From: Sulfurospirillaceae bacterium
GTDB lineage: Bacteria; Campylobacterota; Campylobacteria; Campylobacterales; Sulfurospirillaceae
Assembly (NCBI GenBank): GCA_028705785.1
Contig: JAQWCT010000068.1
Location: forward strand, 1-10,946
Reading direction: 5' to 3'
DNA: 10,946 bases
Part shown: piece by piece, positions 1-6,081 of the stretch
How the letters are laid out: each line of letters opens with the position of its first letter
Numbering within the stretch: position 1 is the stretch's first letter
Program-made: the position numbers and the translations under genes
Notes under the pieces: generated by a model
Told to the model about the DNA's origin: nothing
Databases searched by the model: none
Seen by the model: only the letters and a program-made list of their open reading frames with translations

Positions 1-113
1 TTAAGCACGATACATTCGTTTTGGGCAATGGTGAGATTAATATCGTCTAAAGCGACAAATTCATTTTTCCCTCCGACATCAAAAATCTTTGATAGCTTAG
101 TGATGGTAATCAT
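1..113 (-). CDS. ABC transporter ATPase, MacB/LolD-like, N-terminal fragment (cut by window edge)
   Basis: Only the first 37 codons are inside the window. Translation begins MITITKLSKIF and continues to VALDDINLTIAQNECIVL, the usual first beta strands of an ABC ATPase just before Walker A, which would fall beyond the edge. The start ATG overlaps the stop of the upstream FtsX-type permease in an ATGA junction, so the two are translationally coupled and almost certainly form one transporter: cytoplasmic ATPase plus membrane permease. The family (MacB/LolD, type VII ABC systems) usually couples ATP hydrolysis to movement of a periplasmic domain rather than classical transport. The substrate is unknown; its place at the end of a nos operon suggests a role in cofactor or copper handling, which is inference. 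Confidence 0.8.
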   Translation of the reverse strand, partial: MITITKLSKIFDVGGKNEFVALDDINLTIAQNECIVL

Positions 114-1279
114 TTCATAACCTCCGTAGGATCGATGGTGGAGAGTTTCCAAGCAGGCAGTAAAACACTCGCCATAAAGGGTACCACGCTAAGTAACAAT
201 AGGATGATAATATCTGACATTGAAAAAGAGGGTATAAAATGTGTTTGGATAAGTGAAGCATCACTGCCTAGAAAGATATTTTTTAACAGTGGCGCATTGG
301 CTTTAAAAACAAAAAGGTAGGAACATACAAGTGCAAGGATGAAAGCACTTAAAGCAATAAAGAGATTTTGAATAAGTTTAAACTTGATAATATCCGAAAT
401 TCTCCAGCCAATAGCACGCAAAATACCAATTTCTCTCTTCTCATGGGCAAAAGAAAAAATAGTTTTTTGATACAGTAAAATCATAAAAGAGACGATGGAA
501 GTAAGAAATAACGCTAAAAAAAGCCCACTTTTGTAGTCGTAAAGATTAAATGCTGTTGCTTTGCTTTCTTCTTTGGTGGTAATTTTAGAATTAGGGAAGA
601 GGGTACGGATTTGTGCAACGATGTTGGGAACTTCTGTTTCATTGGGGACATCTACAAAAAAATCACTGTATTCAAACTTTTCCATGCCCAAAAGTTGCCT
701 TGCTAAGTTGGCATCGCAGAGGATAACGCTGTGTGAGAGCAATGCAAAGTCTTTATCATCAAGGGAAATAACCTTTACATGTAAGGATTCTCCACCGTAA
801 CTAAAAAGGGTTAAAGACTCTTTGTAGGAAAATTTTTCAAGTATACTTTGGGTGCCACTGCCTATAAAAATAGTATCTTCGTTGGCTTGTGCTATTTTTT
901 GTTTAGAAAGAGCGTTGATAGCGGTGTTAAAATTGGGTGCAAAAAAGTCTAACCCAATAATGGTAAAGTAAGTTTTAGACTGTTCAAAATAGTATTTTCC
1001 ACTGACTCTTGGGATAATACGCGTGATACCTTTGATATTTTTAAGCGCTTCAATATAATAATCATCAACGGTACTTTTAGTCCCGCCTCGATAGTTTTCG
1101 ACCAATATTTGAGGTTCGTTCTCGATGATTTGTAAACTGATGGCTTTGAGGCTTGTGCTGATAAATAAAACACTACATATTAAAAAAACAAGGATAAAAA
1201 AGAGCATAAATGGCGCTATATGCTTTGATTTGTGGGTGTAAAGACAAAGTGCGGCAAAACGGTAAAAAGGGCTATTCAT
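110..1279 (-). CDS. FtsX/MacB-type ABC transporter permease
   Basis: A 389-residue protein when started at the ATG giving MNSPFYRFAALC. An upstream in-frame start would add 24 residues, but that extension lies inside the preceding small gene. The chosen ATG has AGGAAAAAG just ahead of it and overlaps that gene's stop by 8 bases. The layout is typical of the MacB/FtsX family: one membrane segment at about 22-45, a large periplasmic domain at about 46-250, then three membrane segments near 251-271, 305-325 and 355-375. Family hallmarks are EKREIGILRAIG (280-291), at the cytoplasmic loop contacting the ATPase, and the C-terminal PAWKLSTIDPTEVMK. The ATPase gene follows with a 4-base overlap. The cargo cannot be read from sequence. 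The nos-operon location suggests copper or protein-maturation work in the periplasm, but lipoprotein or peptide export is also possible. Confidence 0.9.
   Translation of the reverse strand: MNSPFYRFAALCLYTHKSKHIAPFMLFFILVFLICSVLFISTSLKAISLQIIENEPQILVENYRGGTKSTVDDYYIEALKNIKGITRIIPRVSGKYYFEQSKTYFTIIGLDFFAPNFNTAINALSKQKIAQANEDTIFIGSGTQSILEKFSYKESLTLFSYGGESLHVKVISLDDKDFALLSHSVILCDANLARQLLGMEKFEYSDFFVDVPNETEVPNIVAQIRTLFPNSKITTKEESKATAFNLYDYKSGLFLALFLTSIVSFMILLYQKTIFSFAHEKREIGILRAIGWRISDIIKFKLIQNLFIALSAFILALVCSYLFVFKANAPLLKNIFLGSDASLIQTHFIPSFSMSDIIILLLLSVVPFMASVLLPAWKLSTIDPTEVMK
775..784. repeat. fourth TTACATGTAA palindrome, inside the FtsX-type permease gene
   Basis: An exact copy deep inside coding sequence (residues near SLHVKV), where a regulatory role is unlikely. 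It is listed because the same 10-mer occurs three other times in the window. Confidence 0.3.
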
Positions 1280-1448
1280 TCTTTTTCCTGTAAACAAAAT
1301 CATTCTTTTGAATTTGGAGCGTATAAAGCTGTGAGAGTTTAGCAAAATCATCTAATGTTTGTTCTTTATGCGAGGTCATTTGGGTGTCGATGAGCATCCA
1401 GACAAGTCCTAAGAGTAAGGAAAAGGAGAAAAATAACATGGATTTCAT
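1272..1448 (-). CDS. small single-pass membrane protein, 58 residues, unknown function
   Basis: This short frame starts MKSMLFFSFSLLLGLVW and ends NDFVYRKKNE before TAG. Residues 3-20 form a hydrophobic segment, predicted to be a membrane anchor or uncleaved signal. The remaining 38 residues are polar, with no cysteines and nothing I recognise. Its ATG overlaps the stop of the long NosL-like gene in an ATGA junction. Its last 8 bases overlap the start of the FtsX-type permease, whose ribosome site lies inside it. These two junctions, and the absence of any other gene in the interval, argue that it is real. It may be a small accessory subunit of the adjacent ABC transporter; that is inference from position and size only. 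Confidence 0.7.
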   Translation of the reverse strand: MKSMLFFSFSLLLGLVWMLIDTQMTSHKEQTLDDFAKLSQLYTLQIQKNDFVYRKKNE

Positions 1449-2392
1449 CGGTCTAAGTCCCAGACAATATCAAGGGTTAAGGCGTCAAATCGATAGATTT
1501 TTTTACCATTGTGCGAAGTGCTAAACGACCTTGCATCCTTTTCACTTTTGAAAGGAATCAATTCATGTCCCATAGGCCCATAAATATTAGAACCAACCAC
1601 AAAAAAAGCATCTTTGGCTTCTATCTTTTCAAGCGTATAATAATCACTCACCAAGACTGAGCTAAAATCTTCTTTGGCGTGATTGTGATGGTACTTTTGG
1701 GGTTCAAAATAGAACTTCATCATATCTTTTACGCCATCAAAGTAGTGATTATGTCCCTCTTTCACCACAATATGTGCTGCCCATTTGGGGTATTTTGCTA
1801 CAAACATACCACACACTGGACATTTACTGTCTGTAGGCACTTCAATTTTGGAAAGATTTTGAGTTTGTTGTATCATCTCTTTGTTGGCAAGATAAAACAA
1901 GAGAGCATTTTCGTCATCTTTATTCATTTTGGGACATTTTTGCCTATCATTGTGACAGAGCATTTCTAATATCTTTTGACCTCTAGTAGCATCTTTCTCA
2001 TCTCTTGCTTGTAAGATTGGATTATCATGCTCCAAATCTTTTTGAGCGACAAATAGTGCAAAATCAAAATCTCGAATAGCCCCACCATAGTGTTGGGCAA
2101 ATTGTTTCGCCTCATCCTTATTGCTAAAGGCAAAAATAGGATATTTGGAACATGATGATTTTTGTTTAGCATTGATAACAAAGAAAGCATCGGAGGGATT
2201 GATTTTTTCCCCCGTATAAAAATCACTGACAAACAAAGTATCAATGATAGAGGGATTAAGCGTATAGGCTCTTGCAATGTACGCGAGGCAAGGATAGATT
2301 TTAATCTCATTTGAAGGTAGCGAGGTTCCAACAACCAGACTACCTCCAAAAAGAGTTTGAAAAATAATAAATATTAAAACGAGTTGCTTCAA
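1445..2392 (-). CDS. nosL: two-part NosL-like protein: degenerate N-terminal half plus intact C-terminal NosL domain
   Basis: A 315-residue exported protein with an N-terminal signal (MKQLVLIFIIFQTLFGG). The C-terminal part is an intact NosL domain: CPVCGM at 191-196, then a hydrophobic strand, FDGVKDMMKFYF and LVSDYYTLEKIEAKDAFFVVGS (247-268). The N-terminal part repeats only the second half of that domain (FVSDFYTGEKINPSDAFFVI, 54-73) and lacks the Cys-x-x-Cys-Gly-Met section. Between them, residues 135-171 carry RGQKILEMLC and CPKMNKDDENALLFYL, resembling the helices of a small cytochrome c without a haem motif. NosL proteins bind Cu(I) for delivery to NosZ; here only the C-terminal copy has the full motif. 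The start codon is TTG with a weak ribosome site, 3 bases after the preceding stop. The symbol denotes the family, not orthology. Confidence 0.75.
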   Translation of the reverse strand: MKQLVLIFIIFQTLFGGSLVVGTSLPSNEIKIYPCLAYIARAYTLNPSIIDTLFVSDFYTGEKINPSDAFFVINAKQKSSCSKYPIFAFSNKDEAKQFAQHYGGAIRDFDFALFVAQKDLEHDNPILQARDEKDATRGQKILEMLCHNDRQKCPKMNKDDENALLFYLANKEMIQQTQNLSKIEVPTDSKCPVCGMFVAKYPKWAAHIVVKEGHNHYFDGVKDMMKFYFEPQKYHHNHAKEDFSSVLVSDYYTLEKIEAKDAFFVVGSNIYGPMGHELIPFKSEKDARSFSTSHNGKKIYRFDALTLDIVWDLDR

Positions 2393-2395
2393 GGA

Positions 2396-3136
2396 TTACT
2401 TCAATAATTTTCCATAACTTTTTTCAAAATTATCAAGTTTAACATCCCAATAATATAAAGTTATCGCTTGGAGTTGCATATCCGTTAAATCAGCTTTACA
2501 TGCACCAGAGTCTTTAATGGCTTGTTTTGTTTCACCCATGTTATGCGCATGGATTTTCATCACTTTTGTTTCATCACAAAATTTGCTCATAGCATCTTTT
2601 CCCATAGCATAAACACCATCATCTCTTTTAGCTTTCATCATTTTCATATCGTTAGTGAAATCTTTGAGTGCAATATCGTAAGCCTCATCAAATGTTGTTA
2701 TTTTACCACCATTTTGTGCCATAAATGCTTCAGCCCCAGCCTTAGTTGCAAAAGCATACTTGCTATTGCCTGTCATTGTGCCTTTAATCTTACTTCCTAC
2801 AACATAAAAAGCTTTTTTAGCATCAACCATTTTAAGGCTATCAACATCCGTAACCAGTATCTGTGCAATTTTCTCTTTTTTATCTCTTAAAAAGCCCATT
2901 TCACTCTCATCAACCAAGCAGTGAATGGAACAAAATTGTCTTGAAGTACCATCTTTGAAAGTAACCGCATGGGATGTCTTATAATACTTAGGCAAGTGCA
3001 TTCCACAATTAGGACAGTACTCTTTAGCATTTCCTTTTTGAAGCAAAGTTGCTTTGTCTGCCTCAACACTTTGAAACATCATATCCGCAGCCATCAAAGA
3101 CCCCATAAAAGCAAGTAATAGCAATAACTTTTTCAT
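2396..3136 (-). CDS. nosL: NosL copper chaperone with extra C-terminal cytochrome-c-like domain
   Basis: A 246-residue protein with a cleavable signal (MKKLLLLLAFMGSLMA, likely cut before ADMM). The NosL domain covers about 38-155: CPNCGM at 41-46, the FCSIHC cysteine pair at 69 and 73, then AQILVTDVDSLKMVDAKKAFYVVGS and a C-terminal strand-helix unit. Cu(I) binding is the family role. Residues about 160-246 are not part of a normal NosL. They contain MGKDAMSKFC (178-187) and ACKADLTDMQLQAITLYYW (212-230), reminiscent of the first and last helices of a monohaem cytochrome c, but there is no CxxCH, so haem binding is not expected. A strong AGGAG precedes the ATG. The 59-base gap in front is the largest in the operon part of the window and may hold a weak promoter. 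Confidence 0.85.
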   Translation of the reverse strand: MKKLLLLLAFMGSLMAADMMFQSVEADKATLLQKGNAKEYCPNCGMHLPKYYKTSHAVTFKDGTSRQFCSIHCLVDESEMGFLRDKKEKIAQILVTDVDSLKMVDAKKAFYVVGSKIKGTMTGNSKYAFATKAGAEAFMAQNGGKITTFDEAYDIALKDFTNDMKMMKAKRDDGVYAMGKDAMSKFCDETKVMKIHAHNMGETKQAIKDSGACKADLTDMQLQAITLYYWDVKLDNFEKSYGKLLK

Positions 3137-3162
3137 TCATTCTCCTCTTTCAAAATTGCTTA

Positions 3163-3173
3163 ATTGTACAAAA
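3163..3173 (-). promoter_or_regulatory. possible extended -10 promoter element before the 246-residue NosL gene
   Basis: On the minus strand this reads TTTTGTACAAT, similar to the T-rich extended -10 (TTTTG followed by a TATAAT-like hexamer) used by Campylobacterota sigma-70. It lies in the only sizeable intergenic gap of the cluster, 27 bases ahead of the start codon. No convincing -35 is visible, which is common in this phylum. It could give separate expression of the distal NosL and ABC genes. The evidence is a motif match only. Confidence 0.25.
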
Positions 3174-3195
3174 GGCGTGTTAATTTTGTGTTAAA

Positions 3196-3666
3196 TTAGG
3201 AACGAGCTCTTCCATTAAGAAGATTGATTAGAGAATCTGAAATGCCCGCAAAATCTAAAACGCGTTTACCATTGTGTTTTTTAGCAAACTCTTCTGCCTC
3301 TTTTTGGCTTGAGAATGCAGGGAGGTCATCACCTGCTGGCCCTGTTTTGTTGGAGCCATAGACAAAATAAGCCTCTTGTGCTACTATTTTTTGGAGTGTA
3401 TTAAAGTTGGTGACATGGATACGCATATCGTCATTACTTTTTACATTGTATTCAGGCCATTTACCTGGTTGAAAGTAAAACTCAAACATGGACTTTGGTG
3501 TCGAAAAGTAGATAGTTTCTCCACTGCGTACTTTTATGGACGCGACCCACTGTGGAGCATTATAAACTTTGATTTTACGAATCAAACATGATGATTCTTT
3601 AGTAAACTCCATTGTCGCACCTAGCAACATAACTGTTAACCCTAAAAGTAAAAATAACTTTTTCAT
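3196..3666 (-). CDS. NosL-like periplasmic protein with degenerate copper motif
   Basis: A 156-residue protein with a signal peptide (MKKLFLLLGLTVMLLGA). It aligns without gaps to the C-terminal NosL domain of the 315-residue protein across the motif. SSCLIRKIKVYNAPQW here lies against SKCPVCGMFVAKYPKW there, so the first Cys (27) is kept but the second Cys is Arg30 and the Met is Ile32. The rest of the fold is well kept: YFSTPKSMFEFYFQPGKW (53-70), VTNFNTLQKIVAQEAYFVYGSN (85-106), AEEFAKKHNGKRVLDF. Classical Cu(I) coordination is therefore doubtful; a scaffold, docking or different metal role is possible. An AGGAG ribosome site overlaps the nosY stop, giving tight coupling to the transporter gene. 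I leave the symbol blank because function may differ from NosL. Confidence 0.8.
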   Translation of the reverse strand: MKKLFLLLGLTVMLLGATMEFTKESSCLIRKIKVYNAPQWVASIKVRSGETIYFSTPKSMFEFYFQPGKWPEYNVKSNDDMRIHVTNFNTLQKIVAQEAYFVYGSNKTGPAGDDLPAFSSQKEAEEFAKKHNGKRVLDFAGISDSLINLLNGRARS

Positions 3667-3676
3667 TCCATTTCTC

Positions 3677-4504
3677 CTATACTAAATCTGTTTTTGAAAA
3701 GATACTAAATCCAAGCCACGCAAATCCTAAACCTAATATAATGGGATAAAAGATAGCAAAAAGCACAAATACGACTTGCGGAATATTATCTAAGATATAA
3801 AATGCCACAGGTCCCATAACGGTGAGTTCAGGGTCAAAGAGACTAATAGCCGCAACTCTAAAAATTTCCATAGGATTTAGCAAAGAGATACTGATGATAA
3901 GCTCTTCACTGAGGCGATTTTGCATCATAAGGCTAATAAGGGCAATGTCAATAAAGGCAAGTAAAAATATCCATACAAAAAAAGATAATCCCAGGGCAAC
4001 TTCAGAAGATTTTACTACCGAAGAGATAAAAAAGGCAATGCCTAAAAAAGCGGAACTAAGTGAAAACAATAGTCCGCAATAGAGAAAAAGAATATCCCAA
4101 GGAATTTTGGCTCCTTTAAGGACGCCAATTACAAGGGCAAGTATCATTGCAAAAAAAACAGGTAAAAATACTGTAGCAAAACGACCGATGATTTTTCCCC
4201 AATAATATTGTTTAAGAGAGATAGGGAAAGAGAGCATATATTCTAAAATATGATTATCTCTGTCTCCTGAGATGGAGCGAACGGTTGTAATAAGGATGAA
4301 AATCGGTAAAATGACGATGGTCACTTGGATATACATCAAAAGAAGACGACTCAGTCCACTAAATCCCATCACTTGAGACTCAGTGACGCCTGCAATAAAA
4401 AAAAGTGCGATTAGCCCTCCAAAAACAAAAGAGTAGACTAAAAACCATCTAGCTCTTATGGATTCTCGAAGATCTAAATAGGCTATTAACGATAAATTTT
4501 TCAT
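3677..4504 (-). CDS. nosY: NosY, membrane permease of the NosDFY ABC transporter
   Basis: A 275-residue integral membrane protein of ABC-2 permease type with about six membrane segments (near 22-40, 56-76, 108-130, 138-162, 168-194 and 242-268). The cytoplasmic section RSISGDRDNHILEYMLSFPISLKQYYWGK (76-104) is the usual coupling region that contacts the ATPase, and LNPMEIFR (209-216) is a typical NosY feature. With NosF and periplasmic NosD it forms the complex needed to assemble the copper-sulfur site of nitrous oxide reductase. It begins one base after the stop of the preceding NosL-like gene, with AGGAAAA as ribosome site. Unusually, two NosL genes separate it from nosF. Length and topology match the family. 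Confidence 0.92.
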   Translation of the reverse strand: MKNLSLIAYLDLRESIRARWFLVYSFVFGGLIALFFIAGVTESQVMGFSGLSRLLLMYIQVTIVILPIFILITTVRSISGDRDNHILEYMLSFPISLKQYYWGKIIGRFATVFLPVFFAMILALVIGVLKGAKIPWDILFLYCGLLFSLSSAFLGIAFFISSVVKSSEVALGLSFFVWIFLLAFIDIALISLMMQNRLSEELIISISLLNPMEIFRVAAISLFDPELTVMGPVAFYILDNIPQVVFVLFAIFYPIILGLGFAWLGFSIFSKTDLV

Positions 4505-4505
4505 G

Positions 4506-5012
4506 TTATTTTCCTAGTAATTTTTTTCGTACTTGAGGATGCGTGAGATTTTCTCCTCGAAGCATTCTTAATCTCATCTCTTCAAACGAGATGCGCTCTT
4601 CGCTTTTTGTTTCATGCGCCCCAAAGCCATAATGCATAGGCGTCTCTTCAGTAATGGAGTAATAAGCACTAAAAGCGTCAATATAGCGTTTCCCTTTAGT
4701 GTCATAAATCCATAGTGTTAGTCCCTCAAGTGCTACTTTTTGATCTCTACACCACAAAATGGCACATCCAATATCATCAAAAAAATAGGTTTTTCCTTCT
4801 TTGGTGATGAGCTGTACACTGTGTTCAACACCTTGTAAAAGCATATTGCATTGAGGGTCTTTTACAGTATTTGGTTCAAAAGCTAAAGGTGTTTTTTCTA
4901 AATTGACTATGCCTATAGGGCTTGTGTGTATTTCTTGCCAATAAAATACAAGACCACCGAGTAAAGGAAGGATAAAGATGACCAGTACCAAAGTCCATAG
5001 TCTACTTTTCAA
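4506..5012 (-). CDS. NosL-like protein, membrane-anchored, incomplete Cys motif
   Basis: A 168-residue protein, paralogous to the lipoprotein NosL encoded directly upstream. Shared blocks are FFDDIGCAILWCRDQ (77-91, against LFDDIGCAILWFRED) and TPMHYGFGAH (124-133, against TPMAYGFGAH). The N-terminus differs: instead of a lipobox it has a hydrophobic segment at about 5-24, probably an uncleaved membrane anchor. The copper motif reads KDPQCNM: the second Cys (55) and Met (57) are kept but the first Cys is replaced by Asp. The start codon is TTG, with AGGA 8 bases ahead and no later in-frame ATG before the domain, so the TTG is the only sensible start. It lies 3 bases after the preceding stop and 1 base before nosY. 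Probably a partner or variant of the first NosL in copper transfer; inference. Confidence 0.82.
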   Translation of the reverse strand: MKSRLWTLVLVIFILPLLGGLVFYWQEIHTSPIGIVNLEKTPLAFEPNTVKDPQCNMLLQGVEHSVQLITKEGKTYFFDDIGCAILWCRDQKVALEGLTLWIYDTKGKRYIDAFSAYYSITEETPMHYGFGAHETKSEERISFEEMRLRMLRGENLTHPQVRKKLLGK

Positions 5013-5015
5013 AGG

Positions 5016-5456
5016 CTACTTTCCTATCTCGATAACGCGTCGTTTGACTTCTTCAAAGCCTATAATTTCGAGTCCTGCTTTGATGCTTTGTGCGCTTTTG
5101 TGAGCCCCAAAACCATATGCCATAGGTGTAATGTTTTCAGTGTCATAAAAAGCTGTTTTTGCATCTATCCATTCACCACTTTGTGCATCATTAACCCACA
5201 AGATGGCTTCGTTTTCCCACGAGATTTTATCTTCCCTAAACCACAAAATTGCACAACCGATATCATCAAACAAGTATTTTCGACCCGTTTGTGGGTTGAT
5301 GGCTTGTGCTGAGAATTTTCGCTCACTCAGCACCATTTTACATCGTTCACACATGTCGCGATCCCAATGTACTTTTTTGGGCTCAAGAGCAGCTTTATTG
5401 TCACAGCCTATGAGAAAAAGTCCTAATAAAGCAAGTAAAAAACTAAATTTTTTCAT
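5016..5456 (-). CDS. nosL: NosL, copper-binding lipoprotein for NosZ maturation
   Basis: A 146-residue lipoprotein starting MKKFSFLLALLGLFLIGC, with the lipobox cysteine at 18. The mature protein carries the classic NosL motif MCERCKM (35-41), FDDIGCAILW (63-72) and TPMAYGFGAH (110-119). NosL binds Cu(I) in the periplasm and is thought to hand it to NosD of the NosDFY complex, which assembles the CuZ centre of NosZ. This is the most canonical of the five NosL-type genes here. A GTG one codon upstream (5459-5457) is an alternative start with slightly better spacing from the AAGG ribosome site; I chose the ATG because it gives a textbook signal. The gene overlaps the end of nosF by 14 bases. 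Confidence 0.93.
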   Translation of the reverse strand: MKKFSFLLALLGLFLIGCDNKAALEPKKVHWDRDMCERCKMVLSERKFSAQAINPQTGRKYLFDDIGCAILWFREDKISWENEAILWVNDAQSGEWIDAKTAFYDTENITPMAYGFGAHKSAQSIKAGLEIIGFEEVKRRVIEIGK

Positions 5457-6081
5457 CACTTAACACCTTGCCCAAATCCATATAAATTTGTCGATTAACA
5501 ATATCTTTGATTTCATCAAGTCGATGCGAAACAAAAAGCGAAATTTTGCCATTTTCATTTTCTTTTAAAAGGCGATAGAAGTTATCTCTCGCTTTAGGGT
5601 CAAGGTTGGCAGTAGGTTCATCATAGATGATAATTTCACTTTTTTTTGCCAAGCTAATAGCAATCAGCATTTTTTGTTTCATCCCACCGCTAAGTTTAAA
5701 AAAAGACTTGCTAAGGTTTGGGATAAGGTCTAGTTCCATCTCTTTAGCAAAATGGAAAATGGTTTCTTTTTCAATGTGCGCACTCGCACATACATAACTT
5801 ATCAACTCTTCAAGACTTAGTTTGATGGGAGGAGGAAGTTGTGGTACAAAACTAATATGTTCTAAAACCTTTAGTCTATCCTTAATGGGGCTAAGTCCAT
5901 CAATCAAAACTTCTCCCACATTGGGATGATAATAACCCAAAATAAGGCGAATAAGTGTCGTTTTACCTGCCCCATTTGGTCCCATCAAAGCGATATAATC
6001 ATTTTTTTCAAAGGTGAGTGAAACATTGTCTAGAGAAAGCGTACTTCCAAATTTTTTGGTTACATTTTTAACTTCTATCAT
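5443..6081 (-). CDS. nosF: NosF, ATPase of the NosDFY ABC transporter
   Basis: A 212-residue cytoplasmic ABC ATPase. Walker A is GPNGAGKTT (34-42), the Q-loop Gln is at 81, the signature LSGGMKQ at 130-136, Walker B IIIYDEP at 150-156, the D-loop NLD at 159-161 and the switch His at 186. It is short for an ABC ATPase (NosF proteins often exceed 300 residues), lacking a C-terminal extension, but all catalytic elements are present. It powers NosY/NosD during copper or sulfur insertion into nitrous oxide reductase. The ATG overlaps the nosH stop in an ATGA junction and the 3' end overlaps nosL, so expression is closely tied to both neighbours. Confidence 0.92.
   Translation of the reverse strand: MIEVKNVTKKFGSTLSLDNVSLTFEKNDYIALMGPNGAGKTTLIRLILGYYHPNVGEVLIDGLSPIKDRLKVLEHISFVPQLPPPIKLSLEELISYVCASAHIEKETIFHFAKEMELDLIPNLSKSFFKLSGGMKQKMLIAISLAKKSEIIIYDEPTANLDPKARDNFYRLLKENENGKISLFVSHRLDEIKDIVNRQIYMDLGKVLSDEKI

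Noticed and set aside
561..800. Plus-strand open frames such as this one and others across the window
   Set aside because: All are antisense to well-supported genes, have no recognisable domains or ribosome sites, and give Ser/Phe/His-rich translations typical of shadow frames.
1280..1351. 24-codon N-terminal extension of the FtsX-type permease
   Set aside because: It overlaps the 58-residue gene; the residues are basic and unlike the family N-terminus, whereas the later ATG has a good ribosome site and starts just before the first membrane segment.
2522..2890. Plus-strand 122-codon frame with many His, Phe and Cys residues
   Set aside because: It is the complement of the NosL gene at 2396-3136; its composition mirrors the Lys/Met/Glu-rich real protein, not a genuine metal-binding protein.
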